64,000 bases of DNA from Lepisosteus oculatus (taxonomy: Eukaryota; Chordata; Actinopteri; Semionotiformes; Lepisosteidae). The translations under genes were made by a program, and so were the position numbers. Under the pieces are notes generated by a model. That model saw only the letters and a program-made list of their open reading frames with translations, searched no databases and was not told the origin of the DNA. Positions 44,441-56,400 of this stretch are shown in pieces (position 1 is the first letter of the stretch; every line of letters begins with the position of its first letter). The stretch spans positions 39,875,148 through 39,939,147 of the forward strand of contig NC_090706.1 in assembly GCF_040954835.1 (NCBI RefSeq), given 5' to 3'.

Positions 44441-47400
44441 GTTTGTGCTGGTCCTTGTCCTTCAAAGTGTTTCATCATAGCTAGCAGACGCGGCTTTGAG
44501 ACGTCTTCAGTTTATTTTTTTTATTCAGTATTGCCCTTCTTATTGGGGGGAGGAAAAAGTCTAAAGGGGCATACCAAAGACCCAGGTGACTAGGCTATAC
44601 CCACGCATGTTCGGGCGAGGATACTGAGGAATCGAGCGAGATGAGCGAGTCTACGGGTTGAGTTCCGGCTGTCCGCTCTGGGCGCAATTTTTTAAGTGTT
44701 GTCGGGAACTGAAACGCATAGGAGCTCTGCATGCCTTTATTTAGTTTTTTACCCCATTCTGTTTTCGACTTGTATAGGGTTTTCCGCCCCATGCCACTAA
44801 AAGTGCATTCTTCTCTTAGATAAGTTCCAAAGAAGATCAGCCCTTACCAATCCTGATTTCTGGGACTGTTACATATGGACAGGTTAAAGGAACTACTGTA
44901 GATCTCTTGAGTCTAGAACAGGGGTGTGAGCTTCTGATGGAGAAGAAGAATAAAGCAGAAGACATTGCATCCTCCAGGAATTTAGTTAACCACCCCTGTT
45001 CTAGAGCAAAGGAGATTAAGAGGAGGTTTGGATCAAGTATCTGAAGTTCAAATAAGTAAAAGCAGAGGACTATATCAGGATCGGAAGTGAAATAAGAATG
45101 TGGTGTCACAACTGGAAGCTTTTTCTCTGTCCTAAAATTGATTCAGGTCGGCGGATGGGAAATGCACCTTTATATACAAGGAGTGTCTGGAACAGTCGGT
45201 TAGTTGAGGTCAAAATTCTGGTGTACAACAAATTGCCCGATAAAGATTTTAAATTCAGTCATCGATTAAAACATCGAACAAGCCAAGTGGACCTGATGGC
45301 CTCCTTTCGTTTGCCACTTTTCGTATGTTTACGATGCAGTGATCTCTTGTAGTTTGAAACAGCAGCTTTGGTGATGAAATGTGCTGCACCTTTGTGTCCT
45401 TACCTACAGAAACAGCATGACGTTCTCCTGTCAAGGGAAGACAGGCTGCAGGCACGACAGCAGAGCGGACAGGCTCGAGGTAGGTTTTTAATTATTAAGT
45501 GTTCTTTCTATTTATCTTTCTTTTCTATTTATCTTTTATTGGTCTTATTTTATTATGACTTTCCTAATTTTTATTTATGTAATTTTCAAGCATAAATTGA
45601 CATTAATGTTGCTTTACTGTATTACTGTTTTCCTTTACAACTGAAAGTATATCTCTTATTTTTAAGATTTTATTTTTACGCTTGGTTTGTAAAGCACTTT
45701 GATCTGCTATTTGTATGAAATGTGCTCTATAAATAGTTGTTGTTGTTGTTGTTGTTGTTATTATTGTTATTATTATTATTCTGTCACATTAAGTGCCTCC
45801 TAAAGCAGGAGTAGTGCTCTTCCCCACGGGCTCCAGTGCATTTCATGTACGTATGACAGGCTTCTGCACGACCCCCTTGTGTGCAGAAGGTGTTGGGTGA
45901 TGTTTAGTCATTTTGTCTAGGTCAGGTGCTCTCAGTCCTGAACCTGTAGGTTGGACCCATAACTTACCTTAATTTGAACTGTTTAATTGTTTTCATTCTG
46001 AAAGGTTGCCTTAACAATTGAGATTTGTGCAGGTTTGTTTCCCGCAGCCGGCAGAGGAATCCTACTCCGTTGGGCCCCTGAGCAAGGCCCTTAACCCCAA
46101 CTGCTCCAGGGGCGCTTTATAAATGACTGACCCTGCGCTCTGACCCCCAGCTTCTCTCCCTGTCTGTGTCTCATGGAGAGTTGCTGGACAAGGCATCTCA
46201 ATGATATTTTTTTGTGACAGAAGGCACGGTAATGGTTAGTAATGTAGAAAATACGATACTATATCCATGATTAATTAACAGTTTCGGACTTCTTAACGGT
46301 GAAGATATTATGATTGTTAATTGCCTTCTAAGGGGAGGTACAGTGTACTTTAAACAATAAAAATTAGTCGTGCCACCAAAAGAGGAAAGTTAGCGAGGGG
46401 GGCCTTTCTTTCTGTGGGACATGGAAAATGACCTTGAGAGTCGTACTTTGTCCCTCCCTCCTCCTACCCAAACCCTGTACTAGGCCGCTTAGCAACCTAA
46501 CGGGGAGACAGGCCTGTCCCTTGAGTCATGGAGATGCTCTTGTTCTTCAGAGATGACAGAAGACGAAATGGTGAGCCTGGCCATGCGAATGAGCGAACAG
46601 GAAGCCAGGCGGACCAAGCAGCGGGACAAGGAGGAGGACGAAGCCGTGAGGAGGGCAATAGTGGAGAGTCTACATGTACTTCATGTGTTTATTCTAAGAG
46701 CTGTCCCGTGCATGCTGAATGGAAGTGTGACGCGTGGGGAGAAGCCAAAGCTCAGGGATTTCCTTCATGCTGCTGGATGTGTGTGTGTGTGTGGGGGGGT
46801 GGTGGGAAATTCCATACAGAAACGTCCTTTTCTCGAGGGTTTTGTCCAATACGTAGGTCTGTACTCATGCAAAGACTTCTCGCAGTCTCGCTCTCGTAGT
46901 GCAGCCCTTCCCTTTAAGTACGACTAGAATTACTAGTAGGTAACGTGTTTCTAATCATAAACTCTGTTCTGAGCCCCAGCACCTTCTGGGAATTGTAGTC
47001 TTCAGACTACAGAGGGGAAATACACTATGCTGTATTCAGGGTCTGATCTATTAATCCTGTATACCTCTACCCTGACACTATCACAAGCACGTGTGCCACT
47101 CTCATTCACTAGTTTTGTTTAGCTGTAGATTCAATTAAAACTTCCAGCAGCCTGTTGCAAATTATGTACAGTACGTAGTGCTTTTGTTTTCACAGGTGCT
47201 TTATGTTCCCTCTAAACATGAGTTTAGATTTTTTGTAAAGTTGAGGGCATTGGCGACGCAGTTTATTTCACTAATTTCTAACAGTGTAATCAAATAAAGT
47301 ATTAGGATGCACATAAATCTGTCTGCGATTTGTTTATGTTTTAATGAGTTAACGTTTCTGGTATTTCAGGAAAGCAGCAGATGTGATGATCCCGACCAGA

Positions 47401-50400
47401 CCAGCTCGTTTGAAGAGCGAGAAGAGTTTGCTGCCCAGAAAACAGTAAGTAAAAGGAAAGAGAACTCCCGTCATGAGCCCTGTCGCAGGAGTGAGAGCCA
47501 GTCAGATCCTGGGTTCCGCTCGGGAAAGAGCACTTTGGGTCGAACTCCTGTCCTCCTCCTGAAGAAACTGAGCCCAGATGTGTTGCATAGTTGCCAGGAG
47601 TCAGGGTGTGTCATCTTCTCTCAACGCTTCCCGGTAATGCCAACACCTAGCCAAGCTTCTGGACCTCCTCCTCCTTTGACCTGGAGCCCTGCGGTCCCCG
47701 AAAGGTCACTTCAGTGTCCGAGGTGGAAGCTTGTGCTCCCAGTCTGGGAAAGGGCTGAAGGGGAGGGAGCCAGGAGTGGTGGGATCTTTCCAGTGACGCC
47801 GGTTTGCACCATCGAGAGATTGAGACAGGGCAGCTTGCAGTCCCACTCCCCGTTCATAGAGAGCACAGGGTCCGATCTGTGGTCCAAGAAGGTCAGTACA
47901 GGTTTCTGCAGTGTAATATTGTCATTGACTGTGGGTTGTGTCATTGTTTGGACATTTCCTTTCTAAGTGGACATAATGTAAACATTTAGGGGAGTAAGAA
48001 ATTCCAGTGCAGTCCTAAACAATGTGGAGTATAGCAAATAGATGTTGTCTGTATATGTTCGTGCAGTCATAAATGTAGAATGGGCAGCCTCCACAGATAC
48101 AGACCAGATTTTCAATACCCTGCTCTTGAACAATGGAGGCATGTCAGATAGCATGGTGTGGCTGTAAATAATTAGTTCAATCTGTGAATGCAGGGTATGT
48201 GATTCTTTCATATAAGACTTTAACAAATGTTAAGTGTGAAATATGGTTCAGCAGGAAAAGTTCAAAGGAATATATTTTTCATGTTTGAAACTTTAAAAAA
48301 ACCCTTTCAAAATGCTTGTACAATCGGATATCTTTTGTTCAATGGTTGATAATTGTTTTTAGTACTGTACGTTGTGACCTACCTGTAGGAGCGGAAGTGT
48401 AAATTTGGAAGCAAGAGGGGCTGAAATTTGTATTGAGTATTTGAGTAAACTCAGTATGGACTGTAAGTCAACCTACAGTAATTGCAAGGCTAATTTCTCC
48501 CACAGGTTTTATGTTAATTTAGGCACATTTAAGATTGTTTTTAATTCCTTTCTGTCAGCTTCTTGGGCAAATACACTACTAAAAAGTTCATTTTACGATT
48601 GAACTTAAATATTTGTTTTCTTCTTCAGTGTCTAACACTATCAGAGAAATCTTTCCAGAAAAAACGCAAAGGCTGTCAAAGGAGAAACGTACAAAGCATT
48701 GGTAGGTTTTGTTTGTTAGTTATGTAGCTATGTTGGGCTGAAGTGGTCAGGATTCTGGACTTGAGTGGACCTGGAGTGAGTGGTCCACCTTCACTCTTTC
48801 AGTAAAATACTGAGCTGTGTAAATGGGCTCAGTTGTTAGCTTTGGATAAAAGTAATTAGCTAACTAGGTTGACTTCTGTTGTGGCAAATGCAATTGAGTC
48901 AAAACTGGTTAAAAATCACTTTGTTTTTGGCGTCTCTTTGGTGTGGGTAGAATCTAGAGTAGGTGGTTAATGTCCCTTTTACATGAATCCCTGTTTATTC
49001 ACTTGCCCTATGGTTTTGTTTCCTGTCAGTGCTTAGCTGCATACTCTTTGACTTCCAAGCTCTTCAGAAATCTGTTCTTAAAAAAAACCTGTTACTAGAC
49101 CAACATACCAGAATTCTCACCATGTTACCAACTGGTTATTTTGAGCTCTCTCTAAACCTGACTCAAGGAGAACAAACATAAGTTATAAGTTTTCCTTTTC
49201 CTTAAGCATCTGATTGTCTTTTCATTTGTTTTTCTGACTGCCTTGTTGTTACAGATCACGGTTCTGGGGCCAGAGAGCGGGACACAGAGAGAGCCCAGAG
49301 CAGCCGTGTAATTATCGCTGAGCCTTGTAACTGGATTCTGTTCCTTTTGTTTCTGTGTCCCGTTCAGTAGTCTTAAGAACCTGAAGTGATAGTCTTTGAC
49401 TTGTGCCATGTGAAATTGCTGTGATTCTCTTGTGTGTTTTGTTTCTCGTTACATTTTTTTTTTTTTTAATGTTTCTGCAGAAGAGACGTCCCACCAGGAA
49501 AAAACGCCCAAATTCCCAATCCAGGCAGGTTAAAGAGGGCCAAAATGAATTCCCAGAGCTTCAGGATGGCAGCTCCTCAGATTCCGAGTCCCTGCTCAGG
49601 GCACTTCACAAACCCGTCCTGCGCCTGGAGAAGCTGAGTCAAGAAGTGGTGGGCAGCTGCAAGGAAACGGGATTTGTTTTGTGTTCCCAAGACCACGTGC
49701 CTTCGGAGAGCTCTCAGTCCTCCCCAAGACTCTGCCCTCCACTTCCTGAGAGCCCTGTCTTCTCCAAGGGGGGCACAGGTGGGAGACCGACAGCCCCGAG
49801 CGTGAGCACCAGGAGAAGGCAGATTCTCCAAGGCAGTGAGCAGACGGATGGAGGTGCGGGCGGACAAGAGAATTTAGAAGAGTTGCCCTCCTGCAGCCTG
49901 GATCTCGGTGACAAAGACGTCTCTAAACGCAGACTGTCCACAAGAAGGAAGGGGAGCTTTAACAGCCCGGCTCAGAATAGAAGGCCACAGGCTGATGAGG
50001 AGGAGAGATGCACTGAGGTAAGAGGAAACTGGAGCAAGTTAATCACTGTGGTTTGACAATCCCAAAAGCAAACTCTTGCAGAGAAATCTGGGATCGCCTA
50101 CTCCACATCTGTGCAAGTTATTGCAAAATGATCATATGCCTTTGATGAACATGACTTTCAGGAATTAAACAAATTTGCTGTCATTTTATACTTCATTACC
50201 CTCATTGGTAAGAACGACTTCATAACACAGTGAATTAACTGATTTCATAGTATATTCATTGGTAAACATCTGCATCATTTCATTGTCAACTGGGATTTAA
50301 ATTAGTAACACTTATGTGCTATAATATAATACATTAAAGACAAAAAAAGTCACACCAGCTTCAAGCTGAAAGTAACAACAAAACAGGTCTGCTTTTAAGT

Positions 50401-53400
50401 TTTAGTATTAAGTAAAGCAATACTTGCTAATAAATAAGTTTATTGATTACTTATTCGTGCTAGCAAGCATAACTAAAGATTTCATGTGAATTAACCACCA
50501 TCGAATATGATGTGCTTACAATCTCTGTACATATTTATGCAGACATAAATATTGCTACTCCATGTCTAAACTCATATAGGGAGGTAACTTTGGGGAAGAA
50601 ATATGATTACTAACAAAACAATAACTTACAAAGAAATTGATTGTTCTCTTTCTTATTCTTACATCGTTTTAACACCATGAATGAAATGCCAGAATGTATC
50701 GCATGTATTTATTTTTTGTTGTTTTGCTTTGGTTCTGACCTCAGGAAATTGCTGATGGACAGCTGAAGCAGAGAGGCAGGGAGCAGCAAAGCAGGCTGCA
50801 GACGCCTCGTAAGTTTCCCTGTGTATTGTTTCACTCTGTGCGCGAGCAGTAGCATTGTAAAATGACGGCAAACCTAGTGCAACGAAAGCAGCAGCCGTAG
50901 TATGTGAAATCCATGCATTCATTTGGAGAACAACGCTAATTCCTAGTGACGATCACAACAACCCTGAGGCTTATCTTGGAAGCACAGGGTGCAAGGTTGG
51001 TTTAGCATGAAGATAAGCCATTTTGCAAGAATAAAAAATAACTTGCTGTGTAAGGATATAGGAACAGCGAGCAGTATACTGTATACTGTATATAGCAGGA
51101 CCATGCACAAATACAGTATTATGGTCTTGTGCATTATACAGGGACTGTGCACTGTGCATTGTGCAAGAGTGATGTCTTTACCCTGTTCTGTTCTGATTAA
51201 AAATGGCAGGGCACACTGGGAACAAATAAAAGCTTATAAAAACTCCTACGGGCATGTTGTTTCAGACAAGGATGAGTTGCCCACCTGTAGTGTGAAACTG
51301 AACGATGGGTTTCCAAGTCAAATGACCTTGCACTGGGCTGAGGAAGAAGACGAGAATGAAGAGGAAGATCCCAAGAAGGTTAATGAACAGTCTGGTATCT
51401 CAGTTTTCTCTCTCAGTATTTTTGATTTGCTTTAGTAGTGTAATTAATAATAACACTTAAAGCGTGTATCTCTCCAGTCCTGAGGTGTGTTAGGCTGTAG
51501 ATGTTGAAATTCAGAATGCCACGTCTTTTATGCTTGTTAGGTTTTTCTTCACATAAATCTACATAGATGAGTGGTATGACAATAATTGTTTTGATTATCA
51601 GTGGAAGTCTTTGATTGGTTTTAGGGAGTGTAAAAATGGTTAAAAGTAAGCCTTTTGTTTCATCAAGCCAGTTTGATAGTAGCTAATTCATCTGATCCAG
51701 ATGCTTCTTAAATGAAACCAGGTTGTCGGCGTGTTCAGTATATCTGCTTGTTCAGCACTCTCCTGTACGTTTGCCTAAAGAAACACCTCCTGTCCTTGGT
51801 TTTAAATGCACTTCCATTACACTTATGCCCCCTGGTTCTTGTTTCAATGTCGATTCTCAAGACTGCCTTGCCTTTGTCGGTCTCTTGTTGAACACATGGA
51901 TTAGGTCTCCCTGTAGTCTTCCTTGTTCGAGACTATAAATGTGTGGTTCTTTGGTTCAGGAAAACCAGGAGAGGCACGAGACGGACCAGACTCAAGTTAC
52001 TCCAAAAAATACAGTATTGGAGGATGCCAGCTCCTCAGAGTCCGAGACCCGGCTGAAGACCTTCTCTTGTGCCCCGTGTAAGTCTGGACATACCACCGAT
52101 CATGTCCTCGAGCAAGAAGAGCAGGGTCAGCAGAGTCAGGAGCTGGTGGGCAGCTTCCGGGAGGCGAGGTTCCTGCTGCAAACCCAGGAGACTCGAGCTC
52201 CTGACCCCAGGCAGAACCCTCGGCTTCCCAAGAGAGGCCTAGGGGACGAAGGCACTGCGCCGGGGGCAGAGAGCGGAGGAAGTTGCCTCCCCGGGAAGTT
52301 CCTCGTCCCAAAAACCGGCGCCGCAGCAGCAGCTGGAGGCCGAGATCCAGGGGCTTTAATAGAGAAGTCCTCCAGCGTCGCAGGGAGCCCAGCTGCCAAG
52401 GGGGGAAGCCCTTCCGGGCCGGCCTCGTCGCTTAGAGACGGTCCGCAGCAAGAACCGGGGAAGAGGGGGCCAGACCAGGCAGCTGTGCTCTACTACTGGG
52501 GCGTGCCCTTCTGCCCGAGGGGCCTGGACCCGGACGAGTACACGCAGGTGATCCTGACTCAGATGGACGTGTACCAGCGAAGTCTGAAGGCGGCGCAGAG
52601 GGGGCTGCTGCGCAAGGCAGAGTGGGGGGACCCTGTACTGCCAGCCCCCACCGAGGAGCCCCCGTGCAAGAAACGCCGGAGGCTGAGAAGGAACGAGAGT
52701 CGGGGGACACAGGAGCTTGGGGAGAGAGGCTGGGGGGACGAGGAGGAAGAGGGCGAAGGGGAGGGAGCCCCCGAAGAGGACCGGCAGGGTGTCCCGGCCG
52801 CTGGACGGGGGGAAGATGACCCGCAGGACGGCGAGGGGGGCATGAACGATGCGGAGAAGGAGGAGCAAGAGGTGCGTGGTGGCTTTTCTTTTGGTCAGGT
52901 TGTTTTCTGCAAACCGCCAGAAAGCTGCCTGTAGAAAAGCAATATCTTTGTAATACCGATCCATAAGGCCGCTCATCCTGTATTGGGTAAAGCAGTTAGA
53001 AAGTGGTTCGATGTACAATAATAGTGTCTTACGTAATCGAAGATCTTCAGTCATGTCTTGAGTGACGCCTGATATTTGGCAACTTGGCTAGGCAGTTTGT
53101 TCCAGGATGGATTTTTTTTCAAATCTGTTAACTGCAAAATTAAGAAGAAAAAGAGTAAGACAAATCACAGCAGTATGTAATATGCAGTACAGACACATAT
53201 GCAAAGTCTGATTAGGTCTTCCTGATGAGGTGTCACCCCATTGAGAATACAGTTTGGACCCAACTTTGGATACGTGCACAGGACTTAACTAAAAATAATC
53301 AATCCGGTAGAGACCACAGCTGTGATGACAAAATATGCATCTTGAGCTGAGTATTCACTGATTAGGAATGTAATTAGGCTACAATCTAGTACAAATATTG

Positions 53401-56400
53401 TATGTGCGGGGATTTATTTTCAAAGGGAATGGGGCTTAATGATTAAAACAATATCATTTGTAATCTGTCTGTCTTTATAGGATTCTCCATTGCTGTTCAG
53501 TGCGGAAAGATCCCATAGGAAGCGATTGTCTTTGAGGTGAGAGAAGCCAAGTGCTGAGATCAGCTCACCACAGAGTGGAAGCTGAATTTGTGCTGTAACA
53601 TTTCTGCAACACCAAAAATAAAAAGTAGAATGTATTGTTGTAAACGTTCATTAAAGCTTCTGTAGTTGTGATTTCTTGTGGCTTTAAAGGTGAACATCAT
53701 GCCACAAGATCCAAGACTTTTTACAGAATATTGGACTATTGATCTTGTAATATAGTCTAGTTTATTAGTTTTAATAGAAAACTTGGAACTCTGTGGGGAT
53801 GGACTGGAGTTGAGCGACCCAGTGCTTATGCGTATAAACGGGATCACAGCTCTTGTGTTCAGCGTGCTGAGCTCTTTTCCTTTTAACAGGAGGCGTGGCC
53901 TGCGGGAGGGCAGCCCACCTGAGGCAGCCCAGCCGCGCGAAGAGGAGCCAGAGCTCGACGTCTGTCCTGGTAATTAGAGCCACAGAGTGCTGCGAATCAA
54001 ACCTGCGAGTTTACCAATCGGATTTGATTGTTTTTTAAATGGATCTCTCTCGTCTCGAAATGAGAACCCTCTCCCCCCACCCCCTCTTGCTGAAATAACT
54101 CGGGTTTCCATTTTAAATATTTGCACCTGACCTCTGCCCGCCAAATCCTGCTGGTTTGGTGTCTGGTGCTCCTGGTTTGAGGTGTCATGTGATATTTCTT
54201 GGTTGTGCTGTCGGTATGCCAAGACTGCTCGGAGTACCAGCCTGCTTGTGTGAGTCGTGGCTGCTGCTCCCTGATGCAAGGATTTCAGCTGTTCCCTTGA
54301 GGGATCGCAGGTGTTGGTGGTGTTTTATAGCAGTCGCTTAATCTTCCAGTTTGGCTAACCAGCGCTGCAATGCAAGGTGTGTAGATTAGCTTATGTGCCA
54401 CATCTTCTGCTGCCCTATCTGCGCTCGCTAAGATAAATGCAAAACCGGTAAATTGCACTGGAGCAGTTTGAAAATGCTTTATAGAGTTCGATCCCTATGG
54501 ATACTTAAACTATTTCTTTTGTGGTTTGAGAAGGTTACAGTTTAATCAGATTACATAAAGTACTTTAGAGTCAAGTGTGTATAGACAGAGGAAATCTGAT
54601 TTTTACTCTTTTTGTTATTTTTAGAGACCCAGCTGTGTGATGAGGGCACCCAGCAATTGTCTTCTGAGAGACCTGCCAGTGTCCAGGTAATGTTAATCAT
54701 CTGACTGTAAAACTGTCTCGCTGAAATGGTAAACAAAGATATTTGTTATATGTACTGCTGAGTGCTTTTGTATATGTTAAAGATATATGTACTGTTGAGT
54801 GCTTTTAATCAGTCATCCTATGTATATGCCCTAGCCTTCAACTAATTTTCTTTGTGCAAACTGAGTAATAATCTTCTCACCTGTAGTTGTCCATGATGTG
54901 TCTCCCTGCTGTTGACTGGCCGATTAATAGTGTTAGTCCCGCCGTGAGCCCTGTACTTCCAGAATAGGCTCCTGGTTGCCAAGACCCTTAATGGGGAATA
55001 AATAGCTTCCTGATCAATAAATGTGCATGTGCATTGCAAACTTTATACAGCCCTTTGAAATGCAAGATATGAAGTGATCTGTTATAAACAGAATTTGGCT
55101 TGATATACACATCCCTACCATTTTAACATGAGTTCAAATTCTCTTGCGGTACGTAAGCTCCCGTGTTTAAAACGAATGTGCGTAGACGCCTGGCCTCGTC
55201 CTTGAGTTTCTGCTTCAGGCCTTGCGTGAGCTACGAGGCTAAGATAGTCTGGCTTGTGCTCTTCTTGCCTTTGCTTGGTATACTGTTGCAGTTGTGCAGG
55301 TGTTTCTGAAGTTTTATTGGTTTATTCTTACAACACTGTCTCTGACAGTGCACTGTGGAGCAATGCACATGGTATGTGTGTGGGTGTGACCGTGTACGGG
55401 CACTTCTACAGGGGAGTTTCTCGGCAAGACTAGTGTCCGTTAGCCCAGTGTCCCAGCCAAGTTGCTGCCATGGCGTTTGCCAATCATGGCTTCCTCATAA
55501 TCCCCATCTGTGAACTGGCTTTGTCACTCTGCTCTCCTCCCTGCCGATAGCTGGTGTGTGACGAGTGTACAGGCACTGTCTGGCTGCTGACACATCATCA
55601 GGTGGTGCCACACATTGGCAGTGGAGGGGAGTTTCCCGTAAAGTGCTTTGAGTGAACTGTCCAGAAAAGCGTTATGTAACTGTAAGGGTATTATTATTAT
55701 ATTATTTAGTATTATTAATTGTGCTGGAGTTTTTATGCCTTCTGAACACTCTGCAAACCCGCGTTGATAGTGCCATCTGATGTGTATTATTGCGTCTCAT
55801 TTGTGTGCCTCAAACTACATTGGTATGAAAAGCTCCTGAACTAGCTCAGCGAACGGCTTACTTCACTGGACACAGTCCTACACCTGTCTTATCCTGCTGC
55901 TTCCTCTTCATTCAGCCTCAGCCTGTCGTGGTGGTGGTGGTGGAGGAGGAGGAGGAGGAGGGTAGTGCTGCCGCTGTCGAGGGGGTAACGGAGAAAGATA
56001 CACCGGCCAAGCACGTGCAGTGCCCCATCTGCATGCAGAGCTTCCCTCTCCTGCGCATTGAGGTGCATGCTGCCTACTGCGACGGGCCCCGGGAGGAGGA
56101 GCTTCTGGAGGAGGCAGCCTCGCAGGGTGAGATGGGTCGTTCGTGGCCGAACTCCGCTGACCTCTGAACCCGCGCTGAGCGGAGCCAGGGGAGACTCAAA
56201 ACTAGTCATGAAGGGCTGGGAACTTTCCTGCTGGTTCGGTCTAGCAGGACGCACGTGCACCTTGCAGGAGCAGCAGAGCACCTACCCTGGACCGATCAAC
56301 CTGATGTCTGTGTATTTATTGTGTTTAGCAATAAACGTTCATCTTGGTTCTAGTTCTTTTTATTTTGCCCCAGATGAGGGCCATTCCTGCGTGTTTTCGA

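Noticed and set aside
52356-53054. 232-codon open frame on the - strand
   Set aside because: Antisense shadow of the GC-rich uimc1 exon 10, whose + frame has homology, splice sites and phase support.
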